This document shows positions 39,923 to 46,686 of a stretch of 46,686 bases of DNA, one piece after another. Position 1 is the first letter of the stretch. Each line of letters starts with the position of its first letter. Both the position numbers and the translations under genes were made by a program. This DNA is from Myxococcaceae bacterium. GTDB taxonomy: Bacteria; Myxococcota; Myxococcia; Myxococcales; Myxococcaceae. The notes beneath the pieces were generated by a model that saw only the letters and a list, made by a program, of their open reading frames with translations, was not told where the DNA came from and made no database searches. The DNA is taken from assembly GCA_020247085.1 (NCBI GenBank), contig JADCJJ010000450.1:1-46686 (forward strand), in the 5' to 3' direction.

Positions 39923-41040
39923 GCGCGGTCGTCCGCACCGGGCCGGTGGCCCCCGGGGCGTGGGTGGCCTGTGCGCTGCTAGTGGCCGGCGGCGCCTGCC
40001 GCGAGGCCCCGAGAGCGTCACCGCCCCCGGTTCCGGCTGCTCCGCAGGCCCCGCAGATTCCAACGGTCATCACCGAGAAGGACACGTACACGCACGACGG
40101 GGGCGTGTCGGGCCCGGGCTGGCGCCTCGGCTTGAGCCGGCGCTGGGACGTGGTGCGGCCCGAGGTGGCCCGCCTCGTCAAGCCCGCGGCGAGCGCCTGG
40201 ACCGTCGACCCCGACGGGCCCGAGCACCTCACGGTGACGTGCCGCGCGAAGGCCGGCCCGCTGTCGGAGGAGCGGCCGGGGGCGCGCGTCGAGGCGCTCG
40301 AGGGGCCCTGGCTCGAGGGGCGCCTCGCGCGCTTCTCGGCGGCCGACGGGGCGCACACCCAGGCCCGCTTCCGGCTCCTCACCCAGACGTGCGACGTCGA
40401 GGTGGTGGCGCCCGCGCAGCGCGACGGCGCTCGGGCCGTCGAGGCGGTGTCACGCTTCGAGGGCGACAAGCCGCGCCTCGTCGCGGCGCTCCTCGACCTG
40501 GCCCGCTTCCTGCGCACGAGTGACGCGGCCCAGGCGCGCCTCGGGCTCTACGCCGACGCGGGGTACGGAGACCTGGGCGGGGCGCTCCTGATGGAGAACG
40601 CGCTGGCGAGGTTGCCCGTGGCGCGCCTCACCGAGCGCTTCCAGCTGCGGGTCGAGCTGCTGGCGTCGCTGCCGCCGCGCGAGTGCGGCGAGCTGGTGCG
40701 CGCCTGGCGCGATGCCTCGCCCGAGGTGCTCGACCGCCTCCCCGAGGCGAGCGCGGTGCGGTGGGTCGAGCTGACGCGCGAGGCGATGGGGCTGGCGCTG
40801 GCGGCGTCGGGCCCACCGGTGATGCCGACGGCTGCCGAGGTCGAGGCGGCCGTGCGCGCGCTGGTGGCGACGGACGTCGAGACGGAGGAGGCGGTGAAGG
40901 TGCTGCAGCAACCGCAGGCGGCCTCGAGCGAGCTCATCTGCGAGGCCGAGAAGGTGCGGCTGCGCGCGATGCTGTCGCGCCCCGAGGCCGAGCGCCTGGC
41001 GTTGATGCGCAGCCTCGTGGGCACGGCCACCCTACGGTGA
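39919..41040 (+). CDS. Lipoprotein at the end of the minor pilin operon
   Basis: A 373-aa protein from ATG 39919, overlapping the pilX stop (ATGA). The signal GAWVACALLVAGGAC gives a lipidated Cys near residue 27. A Pro/Ala linker and a ~300-residue mainly helical domain follow (ALLDLARFLRTSDAAQARLG, LLMENALARL, EEAVKVLQQPQAASSELICE). I do not recognise the family. Tight coupling suggests a role in pilus-tip assembly or secretion, perhaps at the outer membrane. Its end overlaps the convergent DinG gene by 9 bp. Confidence 0.7.
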   Translation: MSAVVRTGPVAPGAWVACALLVAGGACREAPRASPPPVPAAPQAPQIPTVITEKDTYTHDGGVSGPGWRLGLSRRWDVVRPEVARLVKPAASAWTVDPDGPEHLTVTCRAKAGPLSEERPGARVEALEGPWLEGRLARFSAADGAHTQARFRLLTQTCDVEVVAPAQRDGARAVEAVSRFEGDKPRLVAALLDLARFLRTSDAAQARLGLYADAGYGDLGGALLMENALARLPVARLTERFQLRVELLASLPPRECGELVRAWRDASPEVLDRLPEASAVRWVELTREAMGLALAASGPPVMPTAAEVEAAVRALVATDVETEEAVKVLQQPQAASSELICEAEKVRLRAMLSRPEAERLALMRSLVGTATLR

Positions 41041-43032
41041 CGCCGGCGCCCACCAGGCCCTCACGTCGGCGAGGCGGGTGAAGCGGCGGGCCGGCGGCAG
41101 GCTGTCGAGCAGCGCCCGGCCGTAGCGCTTCGTCAAGACGCGCGCGTCGCCGAGGGCGACGATGCCGCGGTCGCTGCGCGTGCGGATGAGGCGGCCGAAG
41201 CCCTGTCGCAGCGTCAGCGCGGCGCGCGGCACCTGGTACTCGTCGAAGGGGTTGCCGCCGGCCTCGCGCACCGCCTCGATGCGCGCCGCCTGGAGCGGCT
41301 CTCCCGGTGGCGAGAAGGGCACCTTGTCCATCACTACGAGGGAGAGGGCGTCTCCCGGCACGTCGACGCCCTCCCAGAAGCTGTGCGAGGCGAAGAGGAC
41401 GGACGGCTGCTGCTTGAAGCGCTCCAGCAGCGCGCCGCGGGGCGCCTCGCCCTGCTTCAGCACCGGCACGGCGACGTGGGGCGACACCAGCGTGTACACC
41501 TCGTCGAGGTGGCGCAGGCTGGTGCACAGCACGAAGGCCCGGCCGCCGGTGAGGCGAATGAGGCGCAGCACCTCGCGGGAGAACTCGAGCGTGAAGCCCT
41601 CGGCGTTCGGCTCGGGCAGGTGCCGCGGCACGTAGAGGGCGGCCTGGGTTTCGTAGTCGAAGGGCGAGTCCACCGAGACGGTAGCGGTGGCCTGCGGCGA
41701 CAGGCCGAAGCGACGGGCGACGAAGTCGAAGCTCTTGTGCGCGCGCCCCGTTGGCGATGTCAGCGTGGCCGAGGTGAAGACGACGGTCTTCGTCTCTTCG
41801 TAGAGGAAGCGCGCGAGGCTCTCGCCGACGTCGATGGGGGCGGCCCTGAGGGCCAGGCCGCGGCCCTTCGCCTCGGCCCAGTACACCTGCCCGGCGTCGT
41901 CGGCCTGCAGGACGTGCTCGAGGGCGGCGGCGCTGTCGACGGCGCGGCGGTGCAGCGCCCCCACGTCGGGGTCGTCGTCGGCCACCAACGCGGCGAGCGC
42001 CGCCAGCGTCTCGAGCACCGCGGCGGCCGAGGGGCGCAGGGCGTCGAGGAGCGCCTCGGAGAGGGTGGTGTCGGCGCCGCCGCGCCGGCCGCCGCCCTCG
42101 TCGAAGAGGGGGCCCTGCGACAGGTGGAGCGACAGCTCGCGGAAGAGGGCGTCGCTGCGGCTGCGGAGGGTGACGGAGAGGGCGGCGAGGTGGCTCGCGC
42201 GGCCGTCGGTGACGGGCAGCACGCCCAGCAGGTCTTGTGCGAGGCCCGTCAGCCGGCCCGACGACACCGAGACGCCGAAGTACTCGGTGGCCACGTCTTC
42301 GAGGGCGTGGGCCTCGTCGAACACCACCGCGTCGTACGGCGGGAGGATGCCAAGGGGCTCCTCGCCGCCGCGTGCGCGCAAGGCCAGGTCGGAGAAGAAG
42401 AGGGCGTGGTTGACGACGATGACGTCGACGTCGGCGGCGGCGCGGCGCCCGCGCGTGACGAAGCACGACTCGTAGAGGGGGCACTTGCCGCCGAGGCAGG
42501 CGTCGCTGGTGGTGGTGACGAGGGGCCAGCCGCTCCACGTCTCGGGCACGGACGTCTCGACGCGGTCGCCCGTCTCGGTGGAGTGGGCCCAGCGGCGGAA
42601 GTCCTCCCAGCGCGCGGCGTCTTCGGGCGTGGCGAACGAGGGGCTCTGGTCGAACGCCTCGAAGCGCTGCGCGCAGAGGTAGTTCGAGCGCCCCTTGAGG
42701 AGCGCGGCGGTGAAGGGCAGCCCGACGACGTCGCGCAGCAGGGGAATGTCCTTGGTGAAGACCTGGTCCTGCAGGGTGCGGGTGGCGGTCGAGACGACGA
42801 CGCGCTGGCCCGACAGCGCCGCGGGGACGAGGTAGGCGAGCGTCTTCCCGGTGCCGGTGCCGGCCTCGGCGAGCAGCGGCGTCTTCGTCTCGAGGGCCAG
42901 CGCCACCGCGCGCGCCATGTCGAGCTGCGCGGGGCGGTGCTCGTAGCCCTCGAGCACCGCCGACAACGCCCCGGACGGCCCGAGGATGCCGTCGACCGTC
43001 GCCTGATGGAGCTCGCGCCTGCGCGACGACAT
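41032..43032 (-). CDS. dinG: DinG/YoaA-type Fe-S DNA helicase (superfamily 2)
   Basis: A 666-aa protein from ATG 43032. Walker A AEAGTGTGKTLAYL (Lys63), VVVSTATRTLQDQ (motif Ia) and VVFDEAHAL (DEAH, 239-242) are followed by the C-terminal motor with QGFGRLIRTRSDRG (motif VI). Cys120, Cys179, Cys184 and Cys190 (SDACLGGKCPLYESC) are placed as the iron-sulfur cluster ligands of XPD-like helicases. It unwinds DNA or RNA-DNA hybrids 5' to 3'. No exonuclease domain is attached. The paralog YoaA cannot be excluded. Convergent with the pilus operon. Confidence 0.88.
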   Translation of the reverse strand: MSSRRRELHQATVDGILGPSGALSAVLEGYEHRPAQLDMARAVALALETKTPLLAEAGTGTGKTLAYLVPAALSGQRVVVSTATRTLQDQVFTKDIPLLRDVVGLPFTAALLKGRSNYLCAQRFEAFDQSPSFATPEDAARWEDFRRWAHSTETGDRVETSVPETWSGWPLVTTTSDACLGGKCPLYESCFVTRGRRAAADVDVIVVNHALFFSDLALRARGGEEPLGILPPYDAVVFDEAHALEDVATEYFGVSVSSGRLTGLAQDLLGVLPVTDGRASHLAALSVTLRSRSDALFRELSLHLSQGPLFDEGGGRRGGADTTLSEALLDALRPSAAAVLETLAALAALVADDDPDVGALHRRAVDSAAALEHVLQADDAGQVYWAEAKGRGLALRAAPIDVGESLARFLYEETKTVVFTSATLTSPTGRAHKSFDFVARRFGLSPQATATVSVDSPFDYETQAALYVPRHLPEPNAEGFTLEFSREVLRLIRLTGGRAFVLCTSLRHLDEVYTLVSPHVAVPVLKQGEAPRGALLERFKQQPSVLFASHSFWEGVDVPGDALSLVVMDKVPFSPPGEPLQAARIEAVREAGGNPFDEYQVPRAALTLRQGFGRLIRTRSDRGIVALGDARVLTKRYGRALLDSLPPARRFTRLADVRAWWAPASP

Positions 43033-43184
43033 GCGCGCGCTCCTACCAGCGTTTTCGTCGCAGGTGTCGGGAGCCGCCCCGCCGAGGGGGCGACGTCACC
43101 GGCGCGCACGTCCGCCCAGGTTCAGCGTCCGCCCGGCTTCAGCGTCCGCCTGGGTTCAGCGCCTGCCCGGCTTCAGCGGCGCTG
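43033..43184. other. Intergenic region with the tandem repeat
   Basis: 152 bases between the start of DinG and the end of the YceI-cytochrome gene, both minus strand. Apart from the 17-bp tandem array I see no promoter or terminator of note. Confidence 0.5.
43109..43178. repeat. 17-bp tandem repeat, about four copies
   Basis: TTCAGCGTCCGCCCGGC-type units start at 43121, 43138, 43155 and 43172, the last partial. A degenerate unit precedes them at 43109. It lies between the DinG gene start and the end of the YceI-cytochrome gene. The period of 17 is not a multiple of three and no frame runs through it, so it is non-coding. Confidence 0.85.
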
Positions 43185-44603
43185 CTACCGGTTCCCGCCC
43201 TGCGCGCCGCCCTTCTTGCGCGAAAAGACCGCCGGCTCCTTCGGGTTGGCCGTGAGGTAGGTGACGATGTCGCGCAGGTCGCTGTCCGGGAGGCGGGTGA
43301 TGGTCCACGGCGGCATCTGCCGGTTCTGGTGGCCCTCGAGGCGGCGGACGCGGCGCACCAGCCAGTCCGGCTCGTACAGGCCCGGTGCCCACACCGGGCC
43401 CACGCGCCCGTCGAGGTGGCACGTCATGCAGTACTTCTCCGCGTGCTGCTTGCCCTTCGCAGCGTCGCCGCCGGTGGGGTCGCTCAGCAGCGTCTCCATC
43501 GAGCGGTAGTTGTTGGCGACGTAGTCGAGCGGCGGCGCTGGGTCCGGGCTGATGGCGAGGATGAAGGCCTCGAGGTCACTCTCCTGCTCCGGCGTCAGGC
43601 CGGCGCCCTTCATGAACTGCTTCTGGCAGATGCTCGAGGCTGGCCCGGCCGAGGCCGCGAAGCCATTCCAGAACGTCGGGCGCTGGCCGGCGTTGTACAT
43701 GGTGTTGGCCGCCCGAACGTGGCCGTCCTTCAGCTGCAGCCCCTCGCGCTCGTCGGACTTCCCATGGCAGTGGAAGCACGTCATCTGGTTGCCAGGCCCG
43801 CCCGTCTCGGGCGCGTGGAAGAGGCGCTCTCCGCGGGCCTTCGGCTCCTCGAGGCCCTTGAAGAGGAACGTGTAGCTCAGCGCCGGCTTCGGCTTGCGCC
43901 TGGCCTTTGGCTTCGGCTTCGGGGCAAGGGGCAGCACGGTGGCGACCGTCGGAGGTGGAGCCGGCGTGGCTTCGGGCTCCGGCGGCTGGGGGGTGCCGGC
44001 CACCGGCGGCGGGGTGCGGGGGGGCGGCTTCGGGACGAAGGCGACCTCGAAGCGCACGTCGATGAGCTCGCCGAGCTTGAGGAACAGCCGCTGCGGGCGG
44101 GAGATGTTGAAGTCGGCGAAGGACACCTGGAACGCGCCCGACGCCACGAGGCGCGTCTCGGACTCGAGGCGCAGCGTGATGGGCACCGACACCGCGCGCC
44201 GCACGCCGTGCACCTCGAACGAGCCGACGGCCGTCGCCTTCGCCGTCGAGCCCGCGCCGAGCGCCGCGGGCGCCGCGTCCTTCACCGAGTCGACCGTCAA
44301 GATGGCCCAGGGGAAGCGCTTCGTCTCGAGGAACTCGGTGCGCATGTCTTCGTCGCGCTGGTCGATGCCGGTGCGCACCGAGTTCAAGTCGACGGCGAAG
44401 GCGCCCGTGAGGGTCGTCACGGCCTTCGGGTCGAGCGTGAAGCCGCCCACCATCAAGCGCGTCTCACCGGTGACGTCGTCGAGCGGGCCCTCGATGGTGA
44501 AGCGGACGACGCCGCGGGGCTTCGGCGACACCAGCCACGAACCGGGCTCGGCGAGGGCGAGGGACGCGGCGAGGCCGCAGACGGTCGCGACGAGGGGTCT
44601 CAT
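43185..44603 (-). CDS. YceI-like domain fused to a di-heme cytochrome c
   Basis: A 472-aa periplasmic protein from ATG 44603, starting exactly after the upstream TAA. Signal peptide ends near residue 18 (ASLALA). Residues ~20-190 are a YceI-type lipocalin fold (VRFTIEGPLDDVTGETR, TGIDQRDEDMRTEFLETKRF, SFADFNISRPQRLFLK). A Pro-rich linker (~192-250) leads to two c-type heme sites: CFHCHGK (~280) and CMTCHLDGR (~395), with possible Met ligands at QMPPW and FMKG. YceI proteins bind polyisoprenoid or amphipathic ligands. The fusion suggests electron transfer linked to such a ligand, perhaps quinone. Mono- and di-heme fusions of this sort exist but are uncommon. Confidence 0.82.
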   Translation of the reverse strand: MRPLVATVCGLAASLALAEPGSWLVSPKPRGVVRFTIEGPLDDVTGETRLMVGGFTLDPKAVTTLTGAFAVDLNSVRTGIDQRDEDMRTEFLETKRFPWAILTVDSVKDAAPAALGAGSTAKATAVGSFEVHGVRRAVSVPITLRLESETRLVASGAFQVSFADFNISRPQRLFLKLGELIDVRFEVAFVPKPPPRTPPPVAGTPQPPEPEATPAPPPTVATVLPLAPKPKPKARRKPKPALSYTFLFKGLEEPKARGERLFHAPETGGPGNQMTCFHCHGKSDEREGLQLKDGHVRAANTMYNAGQRPTFWNGFAASAGPASSICQKQFMKGAGLTPEQESDLEAFILAISPDPAPPLDYVANNYRSMETLLSDPTGGDAAKGKQHAEKYCMTCHLDGRVGPVWAPGLYEPDWLVRRVRRLEGHQNRQMPPWTITRLPDSDLRDIVTYLTANPKEPAVFSRKKGGAQGGNR

Positions 44604-45077
44604 TTACGGCTCCTCCACGATGGCACCGCGCATCGGCCCGAGAATGGCCAACAGCTCGCCCTTCTCGGCGGCTGGCACCTTGAACGTGTCGAGCGTCGCC
44701 ACCAGGTGTCCGACGAGGGCGTCGAACTGCGCGTTGGTGATGCCCTGTCCGGCGTGCGCCTTCGCCATGTCACGCCCGGAGTAGGTGCCGGGGCCGCCGG
44801 TGCCCACCGTCACCAGCTCGATGAGGCGCTGTCGGACCCGGGGCACGTGGGCCACGGCGAAGCCCGAGTTGATGCTCGGGTCCTTCGCCACGCGCCCCAG
44901 GAAGTCGTCGATGACGGCCTCGACGGCCGCCTTGCCTCCCAGGCGCTCGAACAGCTTCTTCTTCGGCGCCGCCTCGGCGGCCGGGGCGCTCGGCGGAGCG
45001 TCGGGCTTCGTCGCCGGCTGCGTCGAGGCACACGCGAGCGCGAGGGCGGACAGAAGTGAGGAGGACCAACGTCGCAT
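44604..45077 (-). CDS. Lipoprotein truncated hemoglobin (group I)
   Basis: A 157-aa protein from ATG 45077. The signal SLLSALALACAST gives a lipidated Cys16, then a Pro/Ala linker (~20-40) and a ~110-residue globin: LFERLGGKAAVEAVIDDFLG, DPSINSGF, then MAKAHAGQGI with the proximal His and QFDALVGHLVATLDTF. GG and AHAG motifs are typical of truncated hemoglobins, which bind O2 or NO. Most are cytosolic, so an envelope-tethered form is unusual. The stop abuts the YceI-cytochrome start, so the pair is one operon. Confidence 0.82.
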   Translation of the reverse strand: MRRWSSSLLSALALACASTQPATKPDAPPSAPAAEAAPKKKLFERLGGKAAVEAVIDDFLGRVAKDPSINSGFAVAHVPRVRQRLIELVTVGTGGPGTYSGRDMAKAHAGQGITNAQFDALVGHLVATLDTFKVPAAEKGELLAILGPMRGAIVEEP

Positions 45078-45169
45078 GGAGTGAAGTCTTTCGTCGAGGA
45101 GAGGGTCGAAAGGGTGGGTCTCACCGGAGCCGGCGCTTCGAGCCATCGGCGAAGCGTCGCTCCGTCGTG

Positions 45170-46222
45170 TCAGAATCGCCCCGTCACGGCGAGGCCGGTG
45201 GGCCCCATCGGGACGATGGCGACGGCAGCCTCGGGTGCCCCGAGGAACCACAGCACGCCGCCGCCGGCGACGAGGACGGCTCCAGCGATGAAGAGCACGT
45301 TCGCCGTGACCGCGGTCGCGATGCGCGCCTGGTCCTGTTCGAAGAGCACGGCCTGGTTGGCGCCCGGTACGTTCGCCGCCCGAATGGCCTCGGCCTGCGC
45401 GTTCGAGCTGACGCCCAGGAAGGTCCCGACCCCCAACGTCGCGAGCCCGACGCCCGCGGTGACGTAGCCCGCGATGCGAAGCCCCGAGACGCCCGGAGGC
45501 GCGGCCGCCGCGGTGGCCACCGGCGCAGGCGTGGTCGCCGCTGGTTCGACCTGCTTCTCGGGGGCCGGTGGCGGCGCGGCGGCGACGGGTGCTGGCACCG
45601 TCGCGCGCAGGGGCTTGAGCGCCGACCCGAGGAAGGCGACCTGATTCTTGCGGTCGTCCTGCAGCTCGGCCCACCAGTCCGCCGCGAGGGCGGTGAGGTC
45701 GAGCGAGGCGGCTCCGTTGACGAGCGCCGCGTCGGTCGGCTTCCACGAGCCGCCGTCCATCCGCACGTAGAACTTCACCGCCTTCACCACGCGCTGCGGG
45801 TCATTCTTCACGGCCAGCGACAGCTGCGTCACCTGGCCGCCCGAGATGCCCGGCTCGAGCGCGACGATGGAGATGGGGCCGTTCTCGGCAACCCACGCCT
45901 TCGCGGCGTCGATGGGCTTGTTCACCGCGCCGACGTACTTGCCGGACAGCTCGCGGCGGGGGTCGACCCCCAACACCGCGCGGAAGGCGAGCTCGGCCGG
46001 CTCCAGCTTGTTCGTCGACGCCAGCGCGAGGCCCTTGCTCTCGAGCAGTGTCAGGTAGCTGTCACGGTCGAGCCCGCCCTTCTTCTCGGCCGCCTCCAGC
46101 GCCTTCAGCGCGTCGGGGTACTTGCGCTGGGCCAGCAGCGACTGCGCTCTCTCGAGGTCAGGGTTCTTCTGAGCGAACGCGACTGCCGAGGCGAGCGTCG
46201 TCAACAGGATGACCCGGGACAT
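45170..46222 (-). CDS. Envelope protein with TPR-like N-terminus and C-terminal membrane helices
   Basis: A 350-aa protein. I chose ATG 46222, preceded by GGAGG, over GTG 46225. Signal peptide SRVILLTTLASAVAFA. Residues ~20-95 are TPR-like (ERAQSLLAQRKYPDALKALE, LASTNKLEPAELAFRAVLG). Residues ~115-205 look beta-rich (PISIVALEPGISGG, VVKAVKFYVRMDGGSWKP). An Ala/Pro linker is followed by two membrane helices (~245-265 and ~305-335; LFIAGAVLVAGGGVLWFLG). This TPR-to-helix layout is common in myxobacterial proteins of unknown function. Overlaps the preceding GGSA gene by one base. Confidence 0.75.
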   Translation of the reverse strand: MSRVILLTTLASAVAFAQKNPDLERAQSLLAQRKYPDALKALEAAEKKGGLDRDSYLTLLESKGLALASTNKLEPAELAFRAVLGVDPRRELSGKYVGAVNKPIDAAKAWVAENGPISIVALEPGISGGQVTQLSLAVKNDPQRVVKAVKFYVRMDGGSWKPTDAALVNGAASLDLTALAADWWAELQDDRKNQVAFLGSALKPLRATVPAPVAAAPPPAPEKQVEPAATTPAPVATAAAAPPGVSGLRIAGYVTAGVGLATLGVGTFLGVSSNAQAEAIRAANVPGANQAVLFEQDQARIATAVTANVLFIAGAVLVAGGGVLWFLGAPEAAVAIVPMGPTGLAVTGRF

Positions 46223-46596
46223 CACAGACCTCCATCGAAGAAGGTGGGTGGGAAGGTGATGGGTGCGTCGTCGGGCAGGTTCTGGAACTGAGCGAAGGGC
46301 CGAGGTGCGGCAGACGCCGTCGTGTCGGAGTTGATGATGTCTCGCGCGAACTGGGTGAACTGGACGGCCGAACCACCGGCCGAACCACCCGCAGAGCCAC
46401 CGGCCGAGCCACCTGCCGAACCACCGGCAGAGCCACCGGCCGAGCCACCGGCAGAGCCACCGGCCGAGCCACCGGCCGAGCCACCGGCCGAGCCACCCGC
46501 CGAACCACCACCGAAACCGCCAGCGCCACCGCCGGCCGAGCCACCACCGCCCGCGGAGCCACCGGCCGCGTAACCGTTCAGGAGGCCGGGCCTCGA
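46222..46596 (-). CDS. GGSA-repeat protein, start not visible (broken or frameshifted 5' end)
   Basis: In this minus-strand frame the translation runs from a TGA at 46599-46597 through about twelve (GGSA) units, then AVQFTQFARDIINSDTTASA, then PDDAPITFPPTFFDGGL and a stop at 46224-46222. The conserved-looking C-terminus, the shared frame and the one-base stop/start overlap with the next gene show that this is a real gene end. No ATG, GTG or TTG with a signal peptide exists in the 124 open codons, so either the 5' end is lost or frameshifted, or a non-standard start (CTG) is used. The Gly/Ser/Ala spacer is like those of the other lipoproteins here. Confidence 0.5.
   Translation of the reverse strand, partial: SRPGLLNGYAAGGSAGGGGSAGGGAGGFGGGSAGGSAGGSAGGSAGGSAGGSAGGSAGGSAGGSAGGSAGGSAGGSAVQFTQFARDIINSDTTASAAPRPFAQFQNLPDDAPITFPPTFFDGGL
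46370..46513. repeat. 12-bp tandem repeat, about twelve copies (GGSA spacer)
   Basis: Plus-strand unit GA(G/A)CCACCGGCC/CGCA recurs every 12 bases starting at 46370. Minor variants alternate. It encodes GGSA on the minus strand. On the plus strand it gives a PPAE frame, which I treat as a shadow. Confidence 0.9.
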
Positions 46597-46686
46597 TCAG
46601 CCGCGCACATCCCGGCGATCAGTTCCCGCACTGACTCGGCTCGCGTGAGCTGCGCAGGCGTGATCTACGGGCGCGGTGTCCGACCC
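46597..46686. other. Right window edge, possible end of another gene
   Basis: Minus-strand translation of the last 90 bases contains ITPAQLTRAESVRELIAG followed by a few residues and a TGA near 46577. It looks protein-like but is too short to identify. It may be the junction at which the GGSA gene was interrupted. Confidence 0.25.

Noticed and set aside
41383-43260. A 625-codon plus-strand open frame
   Set aside because: It lies opposite the complete DinG helicase gene, which has all motor motifs. This one has none.
43329-45059. A 576-codon plus-strand open frame
   Set aside because: Antisense to the YceI-cytochrome and globin genes, whose motifs are unambiguous.
46322-46573. A (PPAE)n protein on the plus strand
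   Set aside because: It is the antisense translation of the GGSA repeat. The minus strand has a meaningful C-terminus and operon context.

Overview
This is a 46.7-kb stretch of very GC-rich (roughly 70%) chromosome with densely packed genes, many GTG starts and 1-4 nt overlaps between stop and start codons. Several things together point to a Myxococcota (myxobacterial) genome: secreted proteins and lipoproteins with DGG, GGS or GGGT spacer repeats; a Ser/Thr kinase with TPR repeats and an N-terminal zinc finger, near a divergent ECF-type sigma factor; and a PilY1 plus minor-pilin cluster. The assignment rests on gene content and style only. I saw no rRNA, tRNA, CRISPR array or intact insertion sequence.

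Layout. 1-2.9 kb: the end of a repeat protein, an Omp85-like barrel and a small outer-membrane barrel. 3.0-6.0 kb: a translationally coupled trio of two paralogous membrane proteins and a diguanylate cyclase. 6.1-11.5 kb: a mosaic with a frameshifted LamG-type gene, an integrin-like seven-repeat lipoprotein, a fatty-acid hydroxylase-type enzyme and a decayed paraoxonase-like fragment. 11.5-22 kb, almost all on the minus strand: a Link-domain protein, an esterase lipoprotein, a small barrel, a zinc-finger Ser/Thr kinase, two Cys-containing lipoproteins, a sigma factor and a LVIVD-repeat/barrel protein. A decayed kinase N-lobe lies on the plus strand near 14.9 kb. 22-28 kb: metabolic and housekeeping genes (M20 peptidase, VF530-family protein, PLP-dependent lyase, TauE/SafE permease, Kef-type antiporter, HPr).

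28-41 kb: a DGG-rich lipoprotein containing a run of eleven G, a small membrane-anchored protein, then a seven-part region that is the most striking in the window. It consists of a sigma-54-type promoter, a 2239-aa PilY1-like pilus-tip protein, four minor pilins (FimU/GspH-, PilV-, PilW- and PilX-like) and a lipoprotein, all linked by overlapping stop and start codons. The PilY1 protein has its von Willebrand A domain split by an insertion of about 1,350 residues. The insertion contains a repeated Cys/Tyr module and a predicted carbohydrate-binding-like domain. This is the best candidate for a new biological variant: a type IV pilus tip carrying a large custom adhesin module.

41-46.7 kb: a DinG-type helicase converging on the pilus operon, then a minus-strand run encoding a GGSA-repeat protein without a visible start, a TPR-type envelope protein, a lipoprotein truncated hemoglobin, and a YceI domain fused to a di-heme cytochrome c. 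The hemoglobin and YceI-cytochrome genes directly abut and suggest a periplasmic heme or redox module.
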